A stretch of DNA of 64,000 nt, from contig JAJTUQ010000005.1 of the NCBI GenBank assembly GCA_021399445.1, positions 4,898,001-4,962,000 of the forward strand, in the 5' to 3' direction. Below are positions 33,358 through 46,300 of this stretch, in pieces (the stretch's first letter is position 1; each line of letters opens with the position of its first letter). The translations under genes and the position numbers were made by a program. This stretch comes from Xylogone sp. PMI_703. Its lineage: Eukaryota > Ascomycota > Leotiomycetes. Under the pieces are notes generated by a model. The model ran no database searches and was not told where the DNA came from. It saw nothing but the letters and a program-made list of their open reading frames with translations.

Positions 33358-35815
33358 TTCGCGGTATAGAAAAGGGAAAAACCTATGAGGTAATATTCAA
33401 TAAACATATTTTCCAGCTATAGTAAGATATTAGATGATTGAGGGATATTATAAGCCATCTAGGTGAAATATTCTTGCTTTAATAGTCCGGGGCTTGTAAA
33501 ACGAGGTTCTAGTTCCTTCTTAGCCCTTAGTAATATGCAGACTAATTATTGTAAAATCTGGTTTGCAGAGATGCATAAGTTCCACCTATGAATTTATTAG
33601 CTATATCAAATAGAGTAATCGCAGCAGTCCGTAATTATACTACGTTTTATTTGATATTGTCAGAAAACTCGCGGTCAATGCCTCCTGCCCCTTTCTGGGC
33701 CCTGGTCCCCTGAGTTGGTTGAAACTGTACCTTGCTAGTCTACACAAGACTTACATATTCACATTTCTCAATACTTTGTTCCAGAATCAACCACTCCACA
33801 GTTTTGTGATCATTCTTGGAATGCTGCGGAAAAACGGCCTTCCAACTAATGAGAATTCGGACCGCACGGGCTCCGGAGGGTGGTTTATTCTGGCCTATGA
33901 TTGTAAGGCGTAAGACCGACTAATGCAAGTCCATTCTGTTAAAACATGTATCAAACCCGTTGGAACACAGGGCCCGGTTATGGTAGAGTACAATTTATAG
34001 TGGCAATTGCACTAGTTGGACTACGAATGGAATAGCCTCGCATAGCAGGGTTGTCCTGACTAATCCTATTGAGGCAATAGAGTTTACGGCCCCTATGTGC
34101 AGCCGCAATTGTTCTGACTATAAAGTCGTAACGAGGCACCCGATACAACTTTCTTTACATGGGCTTTGTCTACAAGTTTTATTTACCTGTTTGGACCATA
34201 CCAATATTTTCTAATCTTTAGTAAGAATCCTTTACCATAATAAACCTTTCCAGTTAACGGAGTAAAACCTTTCCATCTAGCCTGCCTCATTGTTATACAA
34301 TTAGCGGAGAGCTCATATTCTATTAAACGTCGACGTTTCCTTGTCAAGCACCCGTCTACAGGCTAGATGAGCTTCTCATTATTTCAAACCATGTACAACC
34401 TTTCGAAACTCTCTATCTTCAATTCTCTCGCCGGAGTTCTTTCCATCTTACTCGCTGCTGTTAATCACTACCAGAGAACTCCCTAGTTTTATGATGATTC
34501 GTGCCCTCTAGTGAACTACACAGTTCGCGTTCTGTCGTGGGACCCGCTTATAATACATCTAGAAAACTTTATTTCGCTAGAGGAAATATAATATCTGTTA
34601 CAGTTACTGTAAGAACTCTTAATAGAGCACTTTATACGTAGTTAATTAATATATAACCTTAACCATTCGATTTACAAAACGTCTCGTTATCTACAAAAAT
34701 GGGATTACTTCCGTTCATGAGGGTCGAATAAGCTCGTCAGCCTGACTTACCATAAACGATACCATTACACGTTGTATATAAGAACGAGCTGCCAAGTTTT
34801 GGGGCTTCGACTCCTCTTTTAGCATAACGGTCTAAGCTACACTGTACGAAGACGGCAATACTTCCGTACTCATTATGGAGGTTGCAGTTAAACGCGGGCT
34901 ATAATTTTCTCAACACGGGTAAGTAGTGTGGCATAATGTGACATAATACAGCGATACAGACCTTATAGAGCTTGTAGTGATACGGAGCCTATAGTGCCAT
35001 AGAGCGAGCATATGCTGAGCATACCGGATTAACCCCATTTACCATTCCTGAGTTTGTGCAAAAGTTTCCTCGACGTCCGCCGACGTTTTACTGAACGCTA
35101 CATTTTTTACCCCCGTTGAAAAAAATATTATCCCCATTCAGCTGTAACCCGCTCATTATGACTGGAATATCTCTCTAGTTACCGGTCTCGTCTAACGAAC
35201 CATGACATTCTTCGTTATTATCCAAGCTGATTGTAAGAACTGCAAGACGGAATTCCCATTACTGAAATACAACTGGACGACGGAAGATCCGAGGGTTTGT
35301 GAGTACGTTGACTGTGAGAGCGAGACCAGATTATCAAACTGAGAGTAGGGTCTATAATATTCTAGCGTAATATTAATAAAGATAGTACTAGACATAACGT
35401 GACTTTACATGCAGGCCCTCCTATTAAGGGGAATAAATTTAGGCTTAATATTTGGACTATGCCTACTGGTTATTAAAAAATGAAAATATGAAGTTATAAA
35501 TGAGCTGTCAGAACCGGTGAATACAGGATGCACGTAAAAAAGTAAGCCCTTACGTGAATAGCTTTTAACAATACACCATACTGACCGTAAAATCAAAATA
35601 AGCATGGGAAGGGCCATGGCTATTCAACTCTTTTCCACGTACGTAAGGCTGGATGCATGTATCGTTAAATAGCTAATGAGCGGTACCACCACCCCACAAA
35701 AATCAATCTAACCAAAGACAACTTTGATAAACTTGATAAAACTATAACTGTTAAGATCTAAATATCTCCTCTTATCATATGTAATTCCTAGACTTCAGTA
35801 TCTTTGAGAATAACA
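33358..35815. other. AT-rich gene-poor tract
   Basis: About 2.5 kb holding the promoter of the microexon locus at its left end. It is AT-rich with scattered short frames and no recognised gene or transposon. One 39-codon frame at 34367-34486 is listed separately. Confidence 0.45.
34367..34486 (+). CDS. Possible short ORF with signal-peptide-like sequence
   Basis: Thirty-nine codons from ATG to TAG. A second in-frame ATG begins MYNLSKLSIFNSLAGVLSIL, a basic-then-hydrophobic pattern like a signal peptide or single membrane anchor, ending HYQRTP. It sits alone in an AT-rich tract. It could be chance or the first exon of a gene whose other exons I cannot place. Confidence 0.2.
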   Translation: MSFSLFQTMYNLSKLSIFNSLAGVLSILLAAVNHYQRTP

Positions 35816-36593
35816 ATGTCTCACCCCGCTATCGTTTTCGTCCCGGGATTTTGGGAAGGCACAGCCGCCTTCTCAATAGTTGTATCCATGTTACAATCGG
35901 ATGGGTTTGAAGCTGTGGTATGTCCATTACTTAGCACAGGCCAGCATTCACCAGGGAATCCAAGCATGCTTGATGACATTGCTGCGATCCGAAAATTCCT
36001 CGAAGGATACGTTCTAGCTGGCAAAGAGGTATTACTGGTTCTACATTCTGCAAGTGGACTCTTAGGCTCTCATGCTATTGAGGGACTTGGCTACAAGGTC
36101 CGAAAAGAGAAGGGTTTGAGTGGTGGGGTTACACATATTGTGTTTATGGCTGCTGCTGTGTTTGCTGAAGGATTTGCGCATAAGCCATTACCTTTCTTCA
36201 AATACGATAAGGTGTGTATTTTTGCACCGTTATTTACTAATCTTAAGGTAAGTGGCTAAATGACGGAGATAGGAAGGGGAATTGAACTGCGTTGACCCGA
36301 GACATAATTTGTTCAATGATCTGGATGACGAAGCGGCTCAGAAGTGGATAGACGCTCTGCAATGCCAGCCTGCAGCTGGATGGGATGATACGGTCACTTA
36401 CTGTGGTTGGAGGGATGTGGAGAGTACGTATCTGGTTTGTGAGGGGGATCAAATTATGAAAGCTCCTCTGCAGCTTCAATTCGCAGAGCTAGCCGGAAGC
36501 AAGATTGAGCGGTGTTCTGCTGGCCATATGGTCAATGTGAGCATGCCAGAGAAGGTAGTTGGGGTAGTAAAAATGGCTGCAGAATTACAGTAG
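35816..36593 (+). CDS. Alpha/beta-hydrolase (AB_hydrolase_6-like)
   Basis: Exons 35816-36211 and 36273-36593 give 238 aa. The N-terminus AIVFVPGFWEGTAAFSIVVSML carries the oxyanion-hole G-F-W strand. The nucleophile elbow is LVLHSASGLLG, where this subfamily usually has H-S-Y-G-G; the Ser after His is the likely nucleophile. Asp in LVCEGDQIM and His in CSAGHMVNVSMPEKV complete the triad. Splicing across the 61-nt intron restores PFFKYDKEGELNCVDPRHNLFNDL over the junction, as in related fungal proteins. Substrate unknown; such enzymes are common in secondary-metabolism loci. The neighbour on the right is a methyltransferase. Confidence 0.82.
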
Positions 36594-36929
36594 ATATAAC
36601 TTACATCTGAATTTAGTTCTTGGTGTTTTAGTATACTAAACTCTAAACCCTGGATGTAAGTATTAGCACTATTGGCTAAGATATAATACGTTTCGAAAAG
36701 AATAATGATTATGATAAAGTGACTATTTCTGGTACTGAAGTAGATACGCGAGTTCCATGTAATGCAAGTAATTATATAACACGAGATGACCGGCTTGCCC
36801 TATTGATCCGAAAATATACCCCTATTATTTCATGACTATCAAAACTAAAACATATCTACAAAGGTTTCCTTCCGTATACGACGTATCTAATCTCGCGTCA
36901 GCACCAAATACATGTAACTTGAGATTAAC
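36594..36929. other. Convergent 3' spacer
   Basis: AT-rich 3' flanks of the hydrolase and methyltransferase genes. No gene. Confidence 0.5.
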
Positions 36930-38678
36930 TCACATAGGCCAATAAGAGTGAATCTTCCGATTTCTTAAATCCTTCCTCACGTCATCTAGGAGCTCCTCCA
37001 TTTCATCTGCGGACATTCCTAACCCTCTTCTTAGCGAAATATTAGACATTGCATTAATACCATCTAGCATATTTGCCATCCAGTGCAGTCCGATCAACTT
37101 ATCGTCAGGATTCTTAGGCCACGGACCGATAGGTCCGGGTTGTCTTATCTCAACTACGTCCTGAAACCCGGCGTCGATGAAATATTGTTTGAATTTGACG
37201 GTACAGTGCCAATCCCTCCCTAGCACTGCCGCGCCTTCTACCAACATCTCGTTCCATTTCTTGAATGATGTGTCCTTGATAGTGTTATCAGGTGACGATA
37301 GTTTGAAATAAACTTCTTCCATTTCAAGGTAGCCACCGGGGGCGAGTGCATCGTATGCTTGCTGAATGACGTGAGCTGGGTTCTTGAAGGCTGCAAAGAG
37401 CATTCGGCCGTGGATGAAATCAAAGGTCTGGCCGAATGTCCATGGATCTTCTGCATCGTCTACTTCAAACCTACAATTGGGTGGCACACTAGACCTGTAA
37501 TTAGCTTGTGGGTAGCCAGTTTGCATCTGAGTCCTTACTATTCAGGTTGGATTGGACTCAAGTCTGTTCCAATGACTTCAGCTTGAGGATGGCGGGAAGC
37601 TATGATAGTTTAGAAAATAACATGTAAGATGGAGATATGAAAGATACCAAATTCTATTGCCCAAATTCCGGTTCCAGTTCCAATATCAAGGACTCTCTGT
37701 GGAGCGGGGATTGGCGCTAGGTACATCTTATCTTTTAACATTAAGTCCCATATTTTATGCTGTAAATCTATTCAAAATATAAGAATTTGTGAGCCTATCG
37801 GATTCTAGAGTTGTACCTAATCTGTTTTGCTCGTCCTGTTGATGCCTGTCAGCTCTATCACCATTTGAATAGTATGGCGAAAAGTACAAACTTCATCGTT
37901 AGGGAGTAGATACTCTGAGTAATCATTAGCTTAGATTTAGAAGTCCACGTATTGAGAAGCTTTATTACTCACGTCCATTCTTAAATTGATGATATGTTCG
38001 TCCATTCTCCTCAATGAAGTTATATATACTAGATCGGATCGATGCCATTGAAGAACTAACAGATCATTAGCTGCTGAAGGGAAATACACATGCCGGAACC
38101 TAACGAATTGTATAGATCGGTTACGGCTGAATCTCTATCAAACCTGCTATTAGGGTCCACCTACGCTAATGTTAGTTCCCATCAGTGTAAAGTTATTTTC
38201 ATTCCCTTACAGCTAAACTAGAGGAATCGCGATCAAAATCTGTGTCCGTGTCTAGTAGATCTGATTCAGTGTCCATTATTTCGTCATTGTCGCCAGTTTC
38301 TGCCGCTACATTCTGGAGATGTTCTGGCGTCTCGATTAATGATATTGCAGAACCCTGAATTGATGGTAAGATATCCTCGTTTAGCACATCTATATTGGAT
38401 TGGCTATGAGCACTTGTTATGTTGGCTGGGCCATCGTGGAATGATAAGTCACTAGGCAAATTGCCATCTACTGCCACCTTGGAAGCTTCGGATTGTATAT
38501 GAGCACCTGATGGATGTTCTCCACCTTTAGCAGATTCCAGCGCCGCTTGACTGTGAACTAGAGCATCGTTTGTTAGACCAGTATGATCCGAATTGAGCGT
38601 AGCTTGGGTACCCCGTGATGATTCAGCCGACTGCTTTTGGCTTGTCGTATTTATTTTAGCATTCGTGGACCCCGCCAT
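36930..38678 (-). CDS. LaeA/UMTA-type SAM-dependent methyltransferase, frame problem in the middle
   Basis: Exons I can place: 38211-38678, 38125-38165, 37973-38055, 37888-37914, 37817-37852, 37648-37767, 37539-37599 and 36930-37488. The N-terminal exon is Ser/Thr/acidic (MDTESDLLDTDTDFDRDSS), the usual leader. Then come RSSIYNFIEENGRTYHQF and YLLPNDE, LDLQHKIWDLMLKDKMYLAPI, the SAM motif I RVLDIGTGTGIWAIEF, VIGTDLSPIQPEYVPPNCRFE and FDFIHGRM, all typical. Between LPNDE and DRHQQDEQNRLDLQH the reading frame changes. Only a 35-nt intron (37853-37887, GTACTT...AGAG) restores it, giving 464 aa. The alternative is a one-base indel, making this a pseudogene or an assembly error. Family members regulate or tailor secondary metabolites. 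Confidence 0.7.
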
Positions 38679-40683
38679 TTTGGCCCCCTGTTCCGTTGAG
38701 CTTAGAGTATAGAGAACTACATATGAATCGCTTCAACGTCGGTTGGCCTGGGGGCTATACCGCTAAGAAGGATATCGGAGGCTTCAGTTTGCTATGTGAG
38801 ACCCGAGTTGTTGATGATGTAAAGGTGTGGAAATTTGTTGGTTTTAGATATTGAAACTTCCTAATCTGTCTTAGTACGCAATCAAGTTTGAGCTGGGATA
38901 TGCAAGAAGCTAGAGGTATGGCTAATAGTATGCTGGGTTTAAAGGAATTTTTGAATTTTTAGATTTTATAAGTGACACGTCCCAGGGCACATAATTGGCT
39001 TTAATGTCTGAATAATGGACCTGTTGATATGCGTTGAATCTCGTAGATCTGACGGTTAGATAGCGCAATAACCAAGATCGAGCTAAAAACGGGAAGGTTT
39101 TGAGCGCACGTGGCTATATGGGGCAATGCGATCTTTGTAGTGCGAGGCTATACCGGATTAGTCTTCTCATTGCCAGTCTTTTGATCTCATGATAGCGCTA
39201 TTGATTATTGAAGCACAGTATAGTTACGGTTGTTGGTAGTTATCTCTACTACTACATGAAGGTTTGATTCATAATTTTGTTCTTGGCGGCTTCGGTCAAA
39301 GATAACCTTACTCAGTAAGGACTGAGACTAACCTAAACCATTCAGCAGATCTAGAGTATCTTGGAGTCTACTATGGAAATTCAAAATTCGACAAATGATC
39401 GAAGCAGTTCAACCGTATTGCGACTGCCTTTCCTAACTGTCAAGAAAAGCGTGTTGTACCTAGTTTTATAAAATTTCTAAGGTACGACTTCTTATTTTCC
39501 CTAGATCTATACCGCTGGCTTAAAATTGCTGATCGAAGTAAGAGTAATATCCGTTGGGTTTGTCCTTCAAAAACGTCACACATGATTTTACAATAAAGAT
39601 CTTAGCAGACAAATGGAATGTGCTTAGAGTCTTAGTGTTAAGACTTGTATTCCTAGATAATGAGGGGTACTTTTGCTAAGCGCCGAAGTTTGAGGCTCTC
39701 ATCATGACACATATTGCGTTATTGTATGTTGGTAACATAAGTGTAAGGTATGGAGCTTTGCAGCGCTACTACGGCCGGAGCTCCACATTTATCTGCACGA
39801 AAAGATGCTACAGTGATACTAGAGCGGTAGTAGTAAGCACTTAGATTGGGTCTGCGCCGGCCGCCGCACCCGGCTGGTTACATCCCTACAGGATGGACGG
39901 GAAAATACTTGCCATTGTGGGAAAGCAAGAATATTATAGTCCTTTGGAGAGATCTAGACTGAGAAAAGAAGTGTAGCTGTCTTCGATACGTCTTTTGGCT
40001 AGTTAAGGTGTCTGGTTCTAATGAATGAAATCCATAACTTGGTGTCTTCAAACTGTCGAAAGGGCCAGTTCTTTAGTGACCTCGGCCTTCCACTGCTGTC
40101 ACATTCAAAGTCAAATGCCTTAAAATAAGAATAGCAGCATATATATTATTGCCAATGTGGGATAAATATTTATTGTACAATGAAACGACAGGTGTCGTGG
40201 GATGGGATTGTTGCTGTAAACCCCGCGACGGAATTTAATCATATACCACCGGTGTGGCCTAAATTCCGAAATTCCTTACTAGTATTTTAGATAATGGGGA
40301 CAATGCGTCTAATTCAGTTGCACTCGGCTTAAATTTTACAATTAGTAGTGGCGTTACTGGTCGGGGTTAGTGCATCGTGCTTGTGCAGGAGTCGGAGATA
40401 GGATTGCGGGACCGGGAGGATCGAGATGGGACGGCATGGGAAGCCGGAGGAGACAGAATGTAAATACCGAAATCCGCATGCCACAAGCTAATGACTCAGC
40501 AGCAAGCCCTACGCTATGGAATCTTCTTGCTTTATGGCTTATATATCTTTGATATCCACTACTTTACTTGCCCCGATTGATACGGGGCTCGGTTGAATTA
40601 CACTTCCAATATATACTATGGTACAACCTCTCTTGACCTGACAAGAACTGGAAAAGTGAGATATCTGATTCTAGAGGTACAAA
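38679..40683. other. Divergent intergenic region
   Basis: About 2 kb between the methyltransferase and the Zn2Cys6 gene, so it holds both promoters. GC-rich CGG/CCG-containing patches occur at 39855-39875 and 40380-40450 in otherwise AT-rich sequence; they might bind the adjacent CGG-recognising regulator, which is inference. No exon found. Confidence 0.4.
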
Positions 40684-43321
40684 ATGGACCAATCACAAGA
40701 GAGAGGACAGTCCAATCCACCACATACTATGCAGTCTTCCCCATCGGTACCTTTGGATGAAAAGAAGAGAACTAGGATCCAGTTATCTTGTACATCTTGC
40801 AGATATAGAAAGTAAGTTTGAGCTTCCCGTGACGTGATCGCCACCGTGCAATCATTCTTAGATTACCCGTCTGATACTAATCTTAGACTGAAATGTGATC
40901 GCACTCTTCCTTGCAATAATTGCGTGAAACGGAGACTCTCAGCTTCATGCCGCTATGTCGGCCCACCAAGAATGCACCCAAGGCCGGGCCCGTCCAATTC
41001 TGAGCCAGAAAGTCTTCAAGCACGACTAGAGCACCTTGAGAACCTCGTTCACTCATATATAGAGCGACGAGCAACTGAGAGTCAGGGCAATCAGCAACCT
41101 GATTTGTCGAAAGGACTTAGGAATGTAGAGCACGAACATACAGAAGAATCTGAACTTCCAGACGAAGATGACAAATCTGTAGATTCTCAAGGTAGGATCC
41201 TCGTAGATAATGTTGGTACAAGTTACATAGATGCGGCTCACTGGAAGGCAATTCTTGAGGATGTGAGTCTGTTCTTATACTTTGTTTCAAGTCTCTGACT
41301 TAAATTGGTATCACAGCCTACTTATAAACGGCACAGATTCGCGAGGTCAAACAGGATTTTCAGGATGACTCGATGACACTGGAAGTGGAAGCGAGCGAAG
41401 GGGAACTACCAGAACTTCCGGGACCGTTTCTACTGTTAGGGGCGGCAAATTCAATAAGCAAAGAAGAGCTTTTAGAATCCCTTCCTCCTCGGCCGGTCGT
41501 TGACGCTCTCGTCTCTCGATATTTCAACTCCAAAGACCACTCGCTTTGTATGTATGCAATCTCCCCATCTCTCTCGATGACTGCCAACATCAATATGCTT
41601 AGTTATTATACACACCCCGAGCTTCCAAAAAGAGGTGAGTATTCAGACTCTATCTCTAGGACATGAGACATGAGGCTTATATGATCTAGTATACCGAATT
41701 TTGGCACCATCCACAGTCGGTGTCAGTTTCCTGGCTAGGTTTGCTATACAGCATAATGTCGCTATCTATCCTGATCTATAATCGAGTTCAAGATCCTCTG
41801 CCGGCGCCACTTCAAGAAGTGCCAGATGCAATAGGCCTTTATCGCAAACTAACAGCACAGTGTTTACTTTATACGAATTATATGAACCCTGGGCCATACG
41901 ATATAGAGACACTCATCAAATATTTATTGGCGGAATATGCCAGAAGTAATGATGCTCAAACCGGAGTGTCAATCCTTCTTGGAATCATTATCAAGCTTGC
42001 CATGCATATGGGCTACCATCGAGATCCGAAGCACTATCCTAATATATCAGCTTTCGACGGAGAGATGAGGCGTCGAGTTTGGCTCATGATTTGCCAATTT
42101 GAATCACTTATATCATTTCAGGTTGGCCTTCCAAGGGTTATTCAGGATTGGCAGTGCGATGTAAAGCCGCCTCACAATCTCCGAGACGAGGATTTCGATA
42201 GAAAGACGACTGAATTGCCACCACCTCGACAAATAACGGACCGTACCCCTGTATCATATATGGTATCCAAAGCAAAAATTAACTCTGTGTTTGGCAAGGT
42301 AGCAGATATGTTGTTCTCACATAAACGGGTACCTTATGAAGATATCATAAAGCTTGACAAGAGTCTGCAGGAAGCACACGCCACAAAGCCACCATTTCTC
42401 CAAATGCGGCCAACAGATCTGCTGATAACTGATCCGCCTGATTTGGTCATGCAGCGTTATACTCTTGAACTACTCTACCAGAAGACCCGCTGCGTTCTTC
42501 ATCGCAAGTACCTAACCAGGGTCAACTCGAATTTGCGATATGCTTACTCACGTTGGGCAGCGGTAAATGCGGCAAGGGAAATCCTTCGACATCACGCAGA
42601 CATCCACCGTGAGACGCAGCCGGGAGGGCAGTTATATCGTGATAGGTGGTTCATAGGGTCTCTCCAATATCATGACTTCCTACTCGCTGCTATGATTATA
42701 TGTCTTGAGCTATCTCAGAACCATGAGAGTCGCCCACAGACACAGAGCCAACAGTTGAATGAGGGCTTCAAAGTCACATATGAAGGTCGGGAAGAGCTGT
42801 ACGAGGCTCTGGAGAGGTCTTATCAGATTTGGAAATCCGATGGAGACGAATCAGCAGATGCGTACAAAGCATCGGAAGTGCTCGCTGTAATACTTCAGAA
42901 AGTTAGGAAGAGTAGTCCGGATATTCCACACTCGGATAGAGGGAACTCAATCGAAGCTAAGACGAGAAAATCCCCGCCACAAAATCTGGAATGTATGTGA
43001 TATAATTACATTACGTAATCTGTTTACCCCTAAACTGACTTCTACTATAGCTCAAACTCACTCATCGAGATCTGTGGCAGATACCCCGTCTATGGCTGGA
43101 CAGCAAGAGACGCCTGACTCTATGCCGCCGGGGTGGCTGGGAGCTATTGGGGAAATGATCGATGTTCCCGACGATTTTGACTGGGTAAGAGCCTTCATTT
43201 CAGCCTTCATATCTCCGTCTAGATCACCCTCACCTCCTATGAATTGTTCGCTAATACAAATACTCTCAACTAGCAATTGTGGGATGATCAAATGCGTCTT
43301 GATAACTTAGATCAATTTTAG
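40684..43321 (+). CDS. Zn2Cys6 fungal transcription factor
   Basis: Seven exons in frame, 743 aa: 40684-40811, 40887-41262, 41337-41547, 41603-41634, 41690-42992, 43051-43184 and 43274-43321. The zinc cluster is CTSCRYRKLKCDRTLPCNNC and on to C at the end of RRLSASC (C-x2-C-x6-C-x5-C-x2-C-x8-C), interrupted by intron 1. A coiled coil follows (LQARLEHLENLVHSY). The middle region (SLFIIHTPSFQKE, then YTEFWHHPQSVSVSWLGLLYSI) is the Fungal_trans domain, with MAMHMGYHRDP-type sequence (LAMHMGYHRDP) and RRRVWLMICQFE-like helix (MRRRVWLMICQFE). The end, DFDWQLWDDQMRLDNLDQF, is an acidic/aromatic activation tail. It sits beside a methyltransferase and a hydrolase and may control them. Confidence 0.93.
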
Positions 43322-46300
43322 GGAAGTTCAAATAGATACCAGTGTGAAGTTCTTTGCTTTCGTATTTGATAAAGACTTGGGTATTAGAAGTAGCTTGGAC
43401 TATAATTAACTACGTATCGAGCTAGATTTCAGATCTATCAGTCTATTTAGTTCCAGCCGGGAAATATTTCCTTCTACGATTGATGGGCTATGGCCAACTC
43501 CTTCACGTTTCCGTAATAAATCATCATATACCCGTAATTTTTGTATAAAATATGACCGGCAATACCCCTTATACTTGTAGAATACAGATGGTATGACCAA
43601 GAGAACCCGTACTCTGCTGTGGTCTAAAACCATCTTATCTCAGCTTCGAAAGATTCGTTTATAATCCATATGAATTTTTTTTTATCATGGCCATATTAAT
43701 CGGACATAAAGTTGATCTTACTCAAGCCTGACTAGTGCTTTGTGGTTGTGCTGCTTTACTTAGTAGAGGAGTCGGAAAACCTCCCTGATGCTTGGTTGTG
43801 AGGTATTGTGTCTCATAGTTTATATGATCTTTACTTCAAGGAGTGATTAACACCGCTATAAACGAAGAAACACTCAGATATACGGAGTAATGAAGCTGAA
43901 ATCTATCATATTGACGAGTATCATAGTTTCGAAAGTATCGCTCACCTTTTCCAACTAAAAGCCGATCTCTGCTGCTGCTTTTCTTGGCCTCACTAAGTGC
44001 AAAGTCTAAAGTAAGCTAAGATAGCATCCGTTCCTTGTGAGGCGTGGGTCAAGTAGGTTATTTACCTATTATCCCTCGCGTCGGCACGTCGGGATCATAT
44101 ACCTATACCAAGAAAGTGCTCTAGATTGTTCCAAGACCGTGGATGACCTTCAATGGCTGTGCTTCATGTATGTCTGTAAATATGATGGGTAATTGACGCG
44201 TCTGTAACCGCGGATGCAGTGCGCTGTAGATATATATTGCCTGACCCGCAGCCTCGGGAAGCTCGGCGGTCTTGGGAAGGAGAGGAAATACTACTTCAGT
44301 GCATGCGATCACATACCAATGTGAAGATAGGCATTTTGATTTTATCCCCAATGTAATGTAGATTAATGATGTCGTGATGGTAGGAGTTGTAGGGTGGTGT
44401 GCGGGGTGCCGATCAGGTCGAGCACTAATTACAAGTTATTGACAGGAGGGTCAAGAGCAGAGTTTAGCTCTTCCCCTATGGCACCGCCTCCACGGAGAGC
44501 AGGTCCGGCTGTACTATCTCTTCTCGTAATGGGAACGTATACAGGACTGACTTGGCAATATCCTTGGGAGCATTGTCTTGACAGCTAGTGTTGTCTGCAG
44601 GGCAACAAAGTGATATCCAGAATGCTGGGAGAGGAAGACATCTAGCCACCATGCTAGGCGACCAGATGGGTGCCATGGGCTGGAAGTTTAGGTTGCTTGT
44701 TGGCTTGGCCCCCGGATAAACTCCCCTTATAGCCGGCTGGGCAGATTCACGGTCAAGTTTATGAGTTTACTGATCCAAAGCTAGCGGGACGAAGATGATC
44801 TCGAGGACATGATTTGAAAAGATCTCTGATGTGGCTGCGGCGCTTACTGAAGCTGAGAGCCTGGACCATGTTCCACCGCTAGGCTGCTCGAGACTACAGG
44901 ACGGTTGATTTGACACAAGGGTAGAGGATCAAGCAGAGCAAGCCATGAAGCTGCGGGAAGGTGCATGATGCAGGTGTCGTATGTATGTATGCCTATGCTG
45001 GTTTCTTTTGATTTTCTTCTTGATGGTATGTGCTAGCTGAAGGGTTTCTGTTTTATTGGAGATTCTGGAGAGATGCATTTGTGTTGGATTGTTTGTCTTG
45101 GAAATGGATGTCATTTGACAGAGATGCGACGACTTGGCTTGGCTTCATATACTCGGATGCCTCGGCATCACTGCGTGGTCGAGTAGTACGAGGGTACTTC
45201 GGTACATGATGCTTGGACCTGTCCTGTTAAGGCTAGTGACTTCAAGCCTTAGGCAGAAGAAGTTGGCTCCGTTGGCTAGGCCATAAGGCAACAATTAGTT
45301 TGGAACCTCAGGTATTAATTAATAGCTGGCTGGAGTGCTCAAGTTGACATCCGGTGGAGAAGCGTGGACAATCCTTTGAAAAATAGAGTTATCTTCACTG
45401 ATTCGTTCATGGGCTATCTGTCACCTGCGCGGACTACAGTAGTGTCAGGTGTGGTATGGGGAACTCTATCACCATACCAGACACGCCAGACACGCCATAC
45501 TTTTGCATCAACTCGCAGCGCAATAAGGATGCGAGCGCAGGAATCGCAAGACCCGCCCATTTGCCCGGTCAGCATGCCACTCATATCGCCCCCAGTGCTG
45601 ACAATAGTGGCAGATTAACCGGACCGTCTTTCCTGACACCGTGAAGGGACGAATTCCCGTAGAAAAATTCGCTGGAAACGGCTTCGGCCCTCCCCCATTG
45701 CCGTTTCTGTCTGGGGCTTGCTGCACCTCTGCCTCCCCAGCTTCCAGTGCCGCGGCACCGAGCGGCTGATACACCTCTAATGTACGTCGGAGAATAAGCT
45801 TGGACGTGGGAATGGCTGAAGAATGGACGCGCCCAGGGTATGACGCCTGGATTAATAAATTGCCGTGCCGGGCAGTGTTGATCCGTGCCGCTCTGGAGGT
45901 GACAACGTTTGAGCTACTTTCTTTAACCAGGTCGGATGATTGCGGATGAAGATTCTGGAGTCCGGAGTCTGGAGGGAGGAGTCTGGGGGAACAGTGGATA
46001 CGACGGCCCCAGATACTCCAGGACAGAGGAGAAGCGCCGTACTCGGACGTGCCCAGTGATGGATGTCTGGGCCTTGTGGGCTCGACCGTAACCAAGAGAT
46101 ATCTGGTGGACATTTTGTAACAATACGTGCTCGTAATATCTATTTGCCTGCGCGACAGTGTCTTGGTCCGTCTCTCTTTGGCTGTCAAGACCGACCGTGG
46201 CTGCTTGGCCGCTTACCGAGCCTCTCACTCGCAGGCGCCGAGTCTATTGCCAATGCTCTCTCCCCTTGGCCTGTTGGCTCGTCTGACTGTCAAAAACATA

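Noticed and set aside
34778..34860. Possible tRNA on the minus strand
   Set aside because: A weak B-box-like sequence is present, but no acceptor stem or anticodon arm could be paired.
45508..46188. Minus-strand frame of 226 codons
   Set aside because: No domain, no hydrophobic pattern, competing frames on the other strand and no splice context; more likely chance in a GC-richer stretch.
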